Shown: positions 14,999 through 22,702, numbered from the stretch's first letter. The stretch: DNA of 35,823 bases from CAVPLU01 sp964601325 (GCA_964601325.1 CAZRNA010000013.1:1-35823), one strand, 5' to 3'. The notes: generated from the sequence alone by a model not told the origin. Numbers and translations: made by a program.

Positions 14999-16627
14999 TT
15001 GTCTTTCGAAATCAACCGACATGATGTCCTAGGTAGAATAGGGATCCTTGAAACCAAGAGCGGGAAGCTTGAGACTCCAGCACTTTTTCCTGTCGTCAAT
15101 CCACTTGCTCAAGAGATCCCTCCACGTGTGATGTTCGAAAGACTTGGATGCAAAGCCCTAATCACGAATGCGTATCTGATATCGAGACGAGCCGGGAACA
15201 CCGGAGTCACCAACATACACGATTTCCTAGACTTCCCCGGTATCATAGCCACAGACTCGGGAGCTTACCAGATTCTTCGCTACGGGGAAGTCGAGATCAG
15301 CCCCCTGGAGGTCATTCGGTACCAAGAGTCCATTCAGACCGACATCGGCGTTATCCTAGATTTGCCCACAGGATCGAAAGCTTCCAAAGCTCGCGCGACT
15401 GAGACTGTCATAGAAACCGTCAGAAGAGCAGATGAGGCGAAGAATGCAATCACAAGACGAGACATAGCTTGGGTGGGACCGATACAGGGAGGAACGTTCC
15501 CCGATCTGGTTGCTCATAGCGCCCGTGAAATGGCCAAGCGAGAATTCGACATATACGCTCTTGGAAGCCCAACCGAAGTGATGGAACAGTACCTCTTCGC
15601 AGACTTGACCGACATGATCTTGGCTGCAAAGATGAACGTCCCGTCAAGTGCACCTTTTCACCTGTTTGGCGCAGGTCACCCATTCATGTTTGCATTTGCA
15701 GTCGCACTTGGGTGCGACTTGTTCGATTCAGCCGCATACATACTCTATGCGCGTAGGGGTCGCTACCTGACCAACGCCGGCACTCTACATCTCACAGAGA
15801 TGGAGTATTTCCCATGCGGATGCAGCACATGCGACAAGACGACGCCTGAAGAGGTCAGATCACGCTCTCTCACCGAGAGAACTCAATTCCTCGCTGAACA
15901 CAATCTATCTGCCTCTGTGCAAGAAATTGAGACAATAAAGGAAGCCATCGCAGAGGGAAGACTCTGGGAACTCATCGAAGCGAGATGCAGGAGCCACCCG
16001 AGCCTACTGGAAGGTCTTCGCAAGATCGGAGAGCACAAGTCTCATGTGGCATGCGCTGCACCTTCAACGAAACGAAAAGGGGTCTTCTTCTTCGACTCAA
16101 CGAGTCTTCAAAGACCGGAATACGTCGCGTACCTTGAGAGGTTACTCCGAGATTATGAACGCCCCAAGACAGCAACGACAATGCTACTGATGCCTGCGAC
16201 CAGGCAAGGCTCAAAGGATGGGACAAGCACACGCATGCAACTCGTAGATTCTAATAACAAAGTACATGTCTGCCTGTATTGCCCGCCATACGGGATCGTA
16301 CCTTCAGAGTTAGAGGATACTTTCCCTTTCATGCACACTGAGTTCCCAGACGAGCCAGATGTCGAAACCATCAAGGCAATGGCGGAAGCTATCCGAACCT
16401 ACCTTGCCAAGAACAAAGCCTACCGGTCTCTTGTGTTCGTTCACTCGAACAAGCCCTGGCAGACACGCTTCGGGAGAATGTGCGGGCATATCTGCAGGCG
16501 CATGGGCTTGAAATTCTCTTATCATAGCCGCCACAAGCTTTCCGACCTACCAATAGAAATAGTAGGCAATCATAAGGGACATCGCGACAAGACAGCCGCG
16601 AACAGGCTCACTAGAAGGAGATCGTAG
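14999..16627 (+). CDS. tgtA: Archaeosine tRNA-guanine transglycosylase
   Basis: 542 residues from TTG. It exchanges guanine-15 of tRNA for preQ0 as the first step to archaeosine. The N-terminal TIM barrel shows ATDSGAYQILRYG (Asp86), GPIQGGTFPDL and GCDLFDSAAY. The zinc site is FPCGCSTCDK (Cys273, Cys275, Cys278) with a His at residue 301. The C-terminal part (about 345-542) has a CPPYGIVPSELEDTFPF motif that resembles the DUF5591 core also found in ArcS. No typical C-terminal PUA domain is visible; the protein ends in a basic tail. Confidence 0.92.
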   Translation: MSFEINRHDVLGRIGILETKSGKLETPALFPVVNPLAQEIPPRVMFERLGCKALITNAYLISRRAGNTGVTNIHDFLDFPGIIATDSGAYQILRYGEVEISPLEVIRYQESIQTDIGVILDLPTGSKASKARATETVIETVRRADEAKNAITRRDIAWVGPIQGGTFPDLVAHSAREMAKREFDIYALGSPTEVMEQYLFADLTDMILAAKMNVPSSAPFHLFGAGHPFMFAFAVALGCDLFDSAAYILYARRGRYLTNAGTLHLTEMEYFPCGCSTCDKTTPEEVRSRSLTERTQFLAEHNLSASVQEIETIKEAIAEGRLWELIEARCRSHPSLLEGLRKIGEHKSHVACAAPSTKRKGVFFFDSTSLQRPEYVAYLERLLRDYERPKTATTMLLMPATRQGSKDGTSTRMQLVDSNNKVHVCLYCPPYGIVPSELEDTFPFMHTEFPDEPDVETIKAMAEAIRTYLAKNKAYRSLVFVHSNKPWQTRFGRMCGHICRRMGLKFSYHSRHKLSDLPIEIVGNHKGHRDKTAANRLTRRRS

Positions 16628-16636
16628 GGTTCACAG

Positions 16637-17653
16637 GTGCCCCCATCAAAGAAAGGCGCCCTAGGGAAATTGCTGGGATCAGATACTAGAGCGGAGCTAC
16701 TCACATTCTTCCACAGCAATCCGAGAACCGCCGACAGCCTAGAAGGCCTTGCTGCAAGAGTTGGAAGAAAACCTGACGAAATCGAAATTGATCTTACGGA
16801 ACTCGTCGAGATAGGTTTGCTACGAGAACGGAAGATCTACTCATTGGACCCTGACCGAGATGTTACTCTGCAACGAGAAATCTCCGACGAGTTGAAAGAG
16901 ACAACTGCACAACAAGAACAAGAACCCCTCGAAGAAGTCACGAGGGAATTGACAGGAATCGAGATCATCGACCACATCGTACCATCTGGGATCCCCTCAC
17001 CAGTGATGCTTCTTATCATGGGTGACCCGGGCACCGCGAAAAGAGAGCTATGCCTAGAGTTCGTTGCAAAGTGCCTCAGGCAGAAGCGGCGTGTAGTGTA
17101 TCTGACTTTGGAACAATCTCCAGAAGAGATACGCGCTTCACTGACCGAGATGGGAAACCTCGGGCCTCTAGTTGGACCGCTTGCTAGGCCCGAGAGATTG
17201 CACGATCTTATCATAATCGACTGCTATTCTCCCCAGATCGGCATGACAAGTAACGAAGAGTTGAGCGCTGATCCGAACAACCTCTCAGAATTGAGCATCG
17301 CAGTGTCGAAAGCCCTAGAGAATAGAATCCAAGGCCTCTTCCTCCTCGATTCGCTTGATACTCTAATTCGCAAGAGGGGACTGGCCTCATCCTTAGAGCT
17401 GTTTCGAACGCTACGAGCCAAGACAAGGATCGTCAAGTTCGATTCCATCGTAACGCTCAACAGACAAGCCTTCCCCACAGCGATATTAGCAGCAGTGCAA
17501 GAGAGTGCGGACGGAGTCTTTGAGATGAAAGTCCAAGAGGAACCCTCAGGCCTCACACGCTACTTCAGAGTACCGAAAATGCGGGGCACCTCACACCATT
17601 CGGCATGGAGGGCATACGAGCTTGACTTCAAGACACATGCCAAGACCGCATGA
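16637..17653 (+). CDS. KaiC/RAD55-like ATPase with N-terminal winged helix and altered P-loop
   Basis: 338 residues from GTG, 9 nt after tgtA. Residues 12-75 read as a winged helix (SDTRAELLTFFHSNPRTADS, VELTELVEIGLL-like spacing). The RecA/KaiC core starts near residue 108 with ELTGIEIIDHIVPSGIPSPV. The Walker A region is GDPGTAKRE (129-137), where Ser/Thr after the Lys is replaced by Arg. Walker B is GLFLLDSLDTLI. The C-terminal FRVPKMRGTSHHSAWRAYE is typical of RAD55-family relatives. It is likely a regulatory or signalling ATPase; the altered P-loop may weaken nucleotide hydrolysis. Cotranscribed with tgtA by spacing. Confidence 0.82.
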   Translation: MPPSKKGALGKLLGSDTRAELLTFFHSNPRTADSLEGLAARVGRKPDEIEIDLTELVEIGLLRERKIYSLDPDRDVTLQREISDELKETTAQQEQEPLEEVTRELTGIEIIDHIVPSGIPSPVMLLIMGDPGTAKRELCLEFVAKCLRQKRRVVYLTLEQSPEEIRASLTEMGNLGPLVGPLARPERLHDLIIIDCYSPQIGMTSNEELSADPNNLSELSIAVSKALENRIQGLFLLDSLDTLIRKRGLASSLELFRTLRAKTRIVKFDSIVTLNRQAFPTAILAAVQESADGVFEMKVQEEPSGLTRYFRVPKMRGTSHHSAWRAYELDFKTHAKTA

Positions 17654-17796
17654 GCAAAGCGACAACCAAGCTCCCGCGAACAAACTCTCCCTTGTGGCAC
17701 TCGAAAGACAAGCACAATCGGGCTATTGCTGACATCGCAGCCCGAGAGGATTGCAGAAACTTCCCAATCATAGACGAACTCAATGACAACGCAGCA

Positions 17797-17804
17797 TTTT
17801 AATG
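17797..17804 (+). promoter_or_regulatory. TATA-like box of the deoxyhypusine synthase gene
   Basis: TTTTAATG, about 30 nt before GTG 17833, followed by ATATATGC. The spacing would give a nearly leaderless transcript. Confidence 0.35.
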
Positions 17805-17832
17805 ATATATGCGATAAAGCATAGTACAGCGA

Positions 17833-18894
17833 GTGTCGATGAGTCGCCAACATCTACTTCGTCATCCCACGAGACTGTTCGAAACCTCTGCCGGCAAGAC
17901 AACAGATCAAATGATTTCCGAAATGGCTTCCACTGCCTTCCAAGGGAGAAGACTCGGTGAGGCCTTCGAGATTTGGACTCGGATGCTGAAGAAACGACAG
18001 ATCGTCATCTGGATGGGAATCGCGGGGGCCATGGTGCCGGCAGGCATGCGGAAGATCATCGTACAGTTGATCAGAAGACGGATGATTGACGCGCTAGTAA
18101 CAACCGGTGCAACGATCTACCATGACGCCTACGAGGCGATTGGGGGAAAGCACTTCAAAGGAACCGACAAAGTCGATGATGTCCAACTCAGGAAATACAG
18201 AGTCGACAGGATGTACGACGTGTACGCCGACGAGAAAAGATTCTACCGACTCGATATCGAGATTGAGAAAGAGTTCTGCTCTCTGCTTCGAGACAACTAC
18301 CCATACTCCTCTCGCCAGATCACTGAGAAGCTCGGTGCATGGCTATCTGAGAGAGCACGGGACAAAGACAGCATCTCAATCGCCGCAGAGGAATCGGGCG
18401 TCCCGATTTTTCTCCCTGCCCTCTCTGACAGCTCCTTGGGATTTGCGATGATGTTCGCGAATAGGAGACGAGGAAGGAGAATCATCGTCGATCACATGAA
18501 AGACGTTCATGAGAGCGCTTTGATCACTGAGAAATCCTCGCGGAGTGGGGTAGTGATCTTTGGGGGCGGAGTTCCGAAGAATTTCATACAGCAGTCTGCG
18601 GTTGTAGCGGGTTACGCAACCAGACACGATCGAACACATGACTACGCCATCCAAGTGACCACAGACGCGGCACATTGGGGCGGCCTTAGCGGTGCAACCC
18701 TTGAAGAGGCGAAAAGCTGGGGCAAGTACAGTCCGAGGGCACAGATGACTACTTGCCACGTGGATTCCACTATCGCGTTGCCGATACTCGCTCAAGCCCT
18801 TGCTGAGAAGTTCAAGCGAGTTAGAAGGAACATTCCGGTCTTCGAGTGGACGGGGGACTCGCTCAGAATCGCGTTTCAAAGGTTCAAGGCATAG
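17833..18894 (+). CDS. dys: Deoxyhypusine synthase
   Basis: 353 residues from GTG (an ATG lies two codons in). It transfers the aminobutyl group of spermidine to a lysine of aIF5A, with NAD. The catalytic lysine motif is FGGGVPKNFIQQ (Lys249). Other family marks are GIAGAMVPAGMRKIIVQL, LVTTGATIYHDAYEAIGG, ALSDSSLGFAM, and TDAAHWGGLSGATLEEAKSW near the end. The length is normal. It stands alone with its own promoter, 62 nt before the tRNA(CAU) gene. Confidence 0.95.
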   Translation: MSMSRQHLLRHPTRLFETSAGKTTDQMISEMASTAFQGRRLGEAFEIWTRMLKKRQIVIWMGIAGAMVPAGMRKIIVQLIRRRMIDALVTTGATIYHDAYEAIGGKHFKGTDKVDDVQLRKYRVDRMYDVYADEKRFYRLDIEIEKEFCSLLRDNYPYSSRQITEKLGAWLSERARDKDSISIAAEESGVPIFLPALSDSSLGFAMMFANRRRGRRIIVDHMKDVHESALITEKSSRSGVVIFGGGVPKNFIQQSAVVAGYATRHDRTHDYAIQVTTDAAHWGGLSGATLEEAKSWGKYSPRAQMTTCHVDSTIALPILAQALAEKFKRVRRNIPVFEWTGDSLRIAFQRFKA

Positions 18895-18965
18895 ACATGC
18901 CAAAGCTGCGGACTACACAGCTAAATACATGCGAATGTCGGTCTAGGAATGGGCCCGGGCCCGTA

Positions 18966-18985
18966 AGGACATGGAATCCCGGGAA
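18966..18985 (+). other. tRNA(CAU) intron 1 (position 9/10, 20 nt)
   Basis: Central helix CCCG (exon 18960-18963) with CGGG (intron 18980-18983), bulges TA/A and AA/G, and inner stem GGA/TCC with a 7-nt loop: a complete bulge-helix-bulge. Confidence 0.83.
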
Positions 18986-19008
18986 GCTCAGCCAGGTTGG
19001 AGCGACCG

Positions 19009-19039
19009 TAACACTCTCGACAGGGGCGAAGTTGTCGAA
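19009..19039 (+). other. tRNA(CAU) intron 2 (position 30/31, inside the anticodon stem, 31 nt)
   Basis: Central helix CGAC (exon) with GTCG (intron), bulges CG/T and AA/G, inner stem AAC/GTT. Splicing brings G31 next to ACCG and completes the anticodon stem. Confidence 0.83.
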
Positions 19040-19185
19040 GCTCATAACCGGTTGGTCGGGCGTTCAAATCGCCCCGGGCCCATCATGATTGTTTTCTGTC
19101 CTGAGGTGCGCAAGAAGCAGCCGATTCATGACATCCAGTGAGAAACCGCGTTTTCACAGATAAACAGTGATCGATCTCGACGAGG

Positions 19186-19407
19186 CTAGAGCTGCTGGAC
19201 CCGCTTGATAACGAGTTGGATATCCTCGGCTTTGACAGTCTTGCGGCCTGCATGAGTGGCGAGCGTCGTAGCCTCTTTGCTGATGCGCATGGCGTACTCC
19301 TCCAAGATGCGGCGCATTTCTTCAACCGCATCGTCCCCCACCCGTTCAGCACCGGCTTTCTCGATGAGTCTCCGAACGGCCGCCGTAGAAAGTTCACCGT
19401 TTCGCAA
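19186..19407 (-). CDS. Archaeal histone
   Basis: 73 residues from TTG 19407 (a second TTG is one codon upstream); the frame is open further, but residues before this do not look like histone. It is a single histone fold: ELSTAAVRRLIEKAGAERVG, DDAVEEMRRILEEYAMRIS, and the C-terminal TVKAEDIQLVIKRVQQL with the usual ED and K positions. It packages DNA as dimers and extended multimers. There is no N- or C-terminal tail. A TATA-like box at 19443-19450 would give a short leader. Convergent with the tRNA(CAU). Confidence 0.93.
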   Translation of the reverse strand: MRNGELSTAAVRRLIEKAGAERVGDDAVEEMRRILEEYAMRISKEATTLATHAGRKTVKAEDIQLVIKRVQQL

Positions 19408-19442
19408 CAAAACAACCAGAAAAAGGTTTGGAATTGCAGATT

Positions 19443-19450
19443 CTATTAAG
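19443..19450 (-). promoter_or_regulatory. TATA-like box of the histone gene
   Basis: CTTAATAG on the minus strand, 36 nt before the TTG start, predicting a leader of only about 10-15 nt. Confidence 0.35.
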
Positions 19451-19807
19451 GTTTGCCACTTCTGGACAGTATGAGCATGATTAGCGCCTTCTGCGGCGAC
19501 TAGGAGCCACTTTTGAGCTCTTCTCATCTACTGCGCCATGTCAATCAGCACCTCAGCACATGAGAAAAAAGAGGTGGAAATGTGAACCTCTTGCGCCTTG
19601 CTCACAACTTACTTCCGAGCCACTCATGGCCTCTGAACCGGTTCCGGCATCGGAACCTCAAAGCGACCTCGCATTCGGGCCCACATTCTCAAGATTCCGC
19701 CATGTTCTTGGCAACCATGACGCATCATTCGTGGCGAGGAAATGAACTCTAGGTTTTTAGGCTAGAGACATTATTGCAAGCCCTCGCGCTGAATCGGAGA
19801 CAACAAC

Positions 19808-20095
19808 TTGGGAAAAGTACGCACGGAAACGGTCAAGCGTGCAGCTAGGGAACTGATCGAGAGATTCCCTGAGAAGTTCACGAACGAGTATGAGGCAAAC
19901 AAAGCAGCAGTCAATGAAGTCATGAAAGCACCGTCAAAGAAACTGAGAAACCGAATAGCGGGGTACGTCACGCGTCTCAAAGTGACAGATGCTCATAGAA
20001 TAACCATGATGCAGATGAGTCCAGAAGCTCAACTGGATCTCGGTGAAGAGGAAGAAGAACAAGCAGAACAGGAAAGCACGCCCGCCGCAGCCTAG
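19808..20095 (+). CDS. rps17e: Small-subunit ribosomal protein eS17
   Basis: 95 residues from TTG, with GGAG 9 nt upstream. The eS17 core is clear: MGKVRTETVKRAARELIERFP, then PSKKLRNRIAGYVTRLK. The protein continues past the usual archaeal end with an acidic, Glu-rich tail (GEEEEEQAEQESTPAAA), an extension more like eukaryotic eS17. It is divergent from the histone gene across about 400 nt; the 280 nt upstream hold no other supported gene. Confidence 0.93.
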   Translation: MGKVRTETVKRAARELIERFPEKFTNEYEANKAAVNEVMKAPSKKLRNRIAGYVTRLKVTDAHRITMMQMSPEAQLDLGEEEEEQAEQESTPAAA

Positions 20096-20563
20096 ACTAT
20101 TACTTGACTGATCACTCGACCGACAAAGTGCAATCCCTCGCGCTTCTATAATCTATGAATGATTTTGGCGCGAAGATTGTTCTGATCTCCAAAATCTCGT
20201 GTGTGACTATTCAATATATGTCTCAGAGACCAGCACACCGTTCGTTGTTGAGACCGGCGGAACATTCGACCAAGCCTAGATCACGTTCCTCGATCAGCAA
20301 CAATTCCTCTCAGGTCCACAGAGTCGATGCCAACATCGATGCAAGCTGCCATTGTCTTGGCAAGGAGGTTCCAGCTCTTGTCACGCGAAACGAACTCTGA
20401 AAATGAAAGCAGGCATTTGACAATCTGCAGGTGTGGACCCCCAGAAAACGAATGTCTCGATGTCAATTTGTTCGCACTTTGTAACCATCACTAAAGAAGC
20501 AAAGTGACAAAAGGGAATGTGGGGACATCCCCCATCTGGGCGCAACTACCCAGTTTGCAAAGA
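20096..20563. other. Intergenic region without a supported gene
   Basis: About 470 nt. A minus-strand frame at 20281-20466 (61 codons, ending DLRGIVADRGT) has plausible codon use but no recognisable family or ribosome binding site. A small GC-rich hairpin (GGGGACATCCCC) lies near 20521-20532. No tRNA, C/D-box guide or repeat was seen. Confidence 0.4.
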
Positions 20564-20572
20564 CTTTTATGG
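20564..20572 (+). promoter_or_regulatory. TATA-like box of the 48-residue zinc-ribbon gene
   Basis: CTTTTATGG, about 50 nt before the ATG; the same CTTTTAT core is seen at the thermosome gene. Confidence 0.5.
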
Positions 20573-20620
20573 GGATAGAATGGGGTAAACTCCAAACGTA
20601 TTGAAGGGAGGCGCATGCTT

Positions 20621-20767
20621 ATGGTAGAGATGTTTTGTGTGAAGTGCAAGGAGAAGAAGACAGTCGCCGATGATACCGTGACAAAAGAGAAAACGGCAAA
20701 AGGACGCAACATGATACGTGCTATCTGTCCAACCTGTGGAACCAAGATGGTCAAGTTCGTCAAGTGA
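20621..20767 (+). CDS. 48-residue zinc-ribbon protein (DUF5679-like)
   Basis: ATG 20621 is preferred over the in-frame ATG 20615 because GGGAGG (20606-20611) lies 9 nt upstream of it. The protein starts MVEMFCVKCKEKKTV and ends RAICPTCGTKMVKFVK, so two CxxC pairs frame a central basic segment. This size and layout match the small archaeal/bacterial DUF5679 zinc ribbons of unknown function. A strong promoter and ribosome binding site suggest good expression. Monocistronic by spacing. Confidence 0.8.
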   Translation: MVEMFCVKCKEKKTVADDTVTKEKTAKGRNMIRAICPTCGTKMVKFVK

Positions 20768-20847
20768 CTTCCCGACTGTCTGACTCCGCTGGGGCACTGT
20801 CTGAGTCGTTTGATCAGCTGTGCCCGTTTCTACCCCCTTTCTGATTC

Positions 20848-21765
20848 TTGTTGAATTGCTTGGAGGGCACAACTGCAAGGTACGGGTTCCAAGCGTTGGC
20901 CGGAGCCACAGAGCAACACTCGTCTGAATTCGTGATCGAGTGCGAGAAACTCGATCTTCACATCTATTTGTCGTCATCGAACAATCTTCTTCTTCACGAA
21001 GAGACTATTCCTGGCCGAGTGGCCGAACTAAAGCGCGAATTCCTGCACGATGAAGTAGTGAGGGATCCCGTAGTTGTCGACACTGATTCATGCGTTGTCC
21101 TCGATGGAATGCACCGTGTGGTCGCACTAAGGGAGCTCAATTGCGCTTGCATACCAGTATGTGCGGTCGATTATCTGAATCCCAGTATCAAACTCGGCAC
21201 TTGGTACAGATCAATCTCGGGCACAATAAGCTCCGACGAGATCAAGCTCGCCCTCTCGGCGTCAGGTCTCAGATTCGAAACATTCCCATTTGACATTTCG
21301 AACATTAGAGAGAATCCTGTACTCGCAGTGTTGTTTGCGCACCGTGAGTGTCTCAAACTCGAGAGTGATGACATGCGAGTATTTGCGACCCTCAAGACCG
21401 CGGAACAATGCCTCCGAAAACTCGGCCTCACAGTCAAGTTCGAGACCGAGAGCGACGCACTCACAAATCTTGTCGACAAGAAGACAAAGGCCGTGATGAC
21501 GCTGCCGAGGATAGACAAAGAATCGGTGCGAAGAGCAGGACTAACGGGGCGACTCTTGCCACACAAAGTGACGAGGCACATTATTCCCGCCCGGCCATTG
21601 GGGGTAAACGTGCCTCTGACCACACTGACAGACCGAAACACACCGCTCACGAACCTAAACCAAAGACTGATTTCGAACCTAAGAATTAGAGGAACAACTC
21701 GCAAGCCTTCCGGGGCTATCATCGGAGGCAGACGCTACGAGGAGGAGACGTTTATCTTCAACTAG
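20848..21765 (+). CDS. ParB/Srx-fold protein, probable SerK/SbnI-like free serine kinase
   Basis: Up to 305 residues; the first TTG of the frame is at 20848 but the true start may be a few codons later. The ParB-like core is HEETIPGRVAELKREFLHDEV..., then RDPVVVDTDSCVVLDGMHRVVALRELNC and IPVCAVDY. DGMHR replaces the DGHHR of archaeal serine kinase SerK, and a Glu pair near the first motif matches the region of its catalytic Glu. SerK makes O-phosphoserine with ADP for cysteine synthesis. After residue 200 there is a long tail (about 100 residues) not explained by SerK. DNA-binding ParB activity seems unlikely because no HTH is visible. Confidence 0.62.
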   Translation: MLNCLEGTTARYGFQALAGATEQHSSEFVIECEKLDLHIYLSSSNNLLLHEETIPGRVAELKREFLHDEVVRDPVVVDTDSCVVLDGMHRVVALRELNCACIPVCAVDYLNPSIKLGTWYRSISGTISSDEIKLALSASGLRFETFPFDISNIRENPVLAVLFAHRECLKLESDDMRVFATLKTAEQCLRKLGLTVKFETESDALTNLVDKKTKAVMTLPRIDKESVRRAGLTGRLLPHKVTRHIIPARPLGVNVPLTTLTDRNTPLTNLNQRLISNLRIRGTTRKPSGAIIGGRRYEEETFIFN

Positions 21766-21791
21766 CGAAACTGCCATGAGAAGGCCGGACG

Positions 21792-22082
21792 TTGCGAGTT
21801 CACGTTAAGCTCTACGGAGTTCTGAAGACCGCTGCAAAGACAGAAAGGCTCGAGCTTGACTTCGAGAGTTCAACCTCCGTACGGCAGCTTGTGAACAAGC
21901 TAGTCAGCGTGATCGCACGCACCGAATTTGAGACATATCTGATAGATGCAGACACGAAAGACCCTAGAACGAATGCATTGATCCTAGTTTCAGGAACAGA
22001 GATCGGAGCCCTGAATGGAATCGACTCCACGCTAAGAGATGGGGATGAAGTTGTGTTCCTGCCTGTCGCGCACGGAGGTTGA
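21792..22082 (+). CDS. MoaD/SAMP-like ubiquitin-fold protein
   Basis: 96 residues from TTG. It is a beta-grasp protein: MRVHVKLYGVLKTAAKTERLELDFE-type first hairpin, RQLVNKLVSVI helix, and the closing LRDGDEVVFLPVAHGG with the terminal Gly-Gly that is adenylated by E1-like enzymes. It may serve as the sulfur carrier for molybdopterin or tRNA thiolation, or as a SAMP-type protein tag. No moaE or E1 gene lies nearby, so the choice is open. It follows the SerK-like gene by 26 nt. Confidence 0.88.
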   Translation: MRVHVKLYGVLKTAAKTERLELDFESSTSVRQLVNKLVSVIARTEFETYLIDADTKDPRTNALILVSGTEIGALNGIDSTLRDGDEVVFLPVAHGG

Positions 22083-22111
22083 ATTGCCCGCAGCTCAGCG
22101 GGTCTCACATA

Positions 22112-22120
22112 CTTTATATG
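22112..22120 (+). promoter_or_regulatory. TATA-like box of the eL38 gene
   Basis: CTTTATATG, 45 nt before the ATG at 22165, giving a leader of about 20 nt with GAGG just before the start. Confidence 0.5.
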
Positions 22121-22164
22121 AACCCCGGCAAGGCTAGCTTGAATCTGATCGAGAGCTGAGGATC

Positions 22165-22359
22165 ATGCCTGCGCAGATCAGCGACATTGAAGAATTTGTT
22201 CGCATTTCGGAGCGAGCAGAAGAGTGCAGAGTCAAACGCCTGGAAGACATCGTCAAGTTGAAACTGAGAACACCGAGCAAGCTTTACACGATAAAGCTGA
22301 ATGCTGACCAAGCCGCAGAAGTTCTAAAACGAGTCAAGTGCGAAGTCATAGAAACCTAG
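22165..22359 (+). CDS. rpl38e: Large-subunit ribosomal protein eL38
   Basis: 64 residues, ATG. The pattern ISDIEEFVRISERAEECRVK, then VKLKLRTPSKLYTIKLNADQ and AAEVLKRVKCEVIE matches eL38 from end to end. eL38 is found in eukaryotes and in TACK/Asgard archaea but is missing from most Euryarchaeota, so it helps to place the organism. It has its own TATA-like box and is monocistronic. Convergent with the crenactin operon. Confidence 0.85.
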   Translation: MPAQISDIEEFVRISERAEECRVKRLEDIVKLKLRTPSKLYTIKLNADQAAEVLKRVKCEVIET

Positions 22360-22405
22360 ACGGCTGAGACTCGCTCGGCTCACCAGCTTTCCGAGGGCCC
22401 AATGT

Positions 22406-22702
22406 TCAATGGATGATTGAATCGGACGGATTTTCTCTTCTGAAATAAGCGACATCGTCCATTCTCCTCACGAACCTTGTGCAGTGCCCACACTCAGACG
22501 CTAGTATTGGTAGCTGATCCTCAGGGCAAGTCAGAACCTCCACGCTAAGGACCCGATATCTTGGCGACGCTGGGGGCACACCGTAAGTTCTGACAAAATC
22601 GTCCAATGTCAGCTCAGGCGCTAATGGATCCTCCAAGTCAATGACAACCTGAATTGACCGAATGGGAACCCGAACAAAGCTTCCTGAACTCTCAGCGAGC
22701 AA
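22406..22702 (-). CDS. 98-residue protein, last gene of the crenactin operon
   Basis: TTG start at 22702 overlaps the end of the previous gene by 11 nt, so translation is probably coupled. Residues 10-60 predict strands (FVRVPIRSIQVVIDLEDP, YRVLSVEVLTCPEDQLP). A possible metal site follows, ASECGHCTRFVRR with an earlier Cys (CPEDQ). I do not recognise the family. By position it could be the counterpart of arcadin-1 of the Thermoproteales crenactin cluster, but no sequence evidence for that is claimed. Confidence 0.65.
   Translation of the reverse strand: MLAESSGSFVRVPIRSIQVVIDLEDPLAPELTLDDFVRTYGVPPASPRYRVLSVEVLTCPEDQLPILASECGHCTRFVRRMDDVAYFRRENPSDSIIH

Larger units (their letters stand above)
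18957..19082 (+). tRNA. tRNA with CAT anticodon (elongator Met or Ile2) and two introns
   Basis: Acceptor GGGCCCG (18957-18963) pairs with CGGGCCC (19075-19081), discriminator A at 19082, CCA not encoded. After removal of introns 18966-18985 and 19009-19039 the 75-nt cloverleaf has TA at 8-9, D-stem GCTC/GAGC, anticodon stem ACCGG/CCGGT with loop CTCATAA (anticodon CAT), and T-arm GGGCG-TTCAAAT-CGCCC. G1-C72 and the stem without three consecutive G-C pairs argue against the initiator; Met-elongator and Ile2 cannot be told apart by eye. The intron sites are 9/10 and 30/31, both non-canonical. Confidence 0.88.

Noticed and set aside
19560..19745. Plus-strand 61-codon ORF upstream of eS17
   Set aside because: Low-complexity composition, no ribosome binding site, and it lies in the histone/eS17 promoter region.
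20281..20466. Minus-strand 61-codon ORF in the eS17 / zinc-ribbon gap
   Set aside because: Codon use looks plausible but there is no recognisable family, ribosome binding site or promoter; left as part of an intergenic region.
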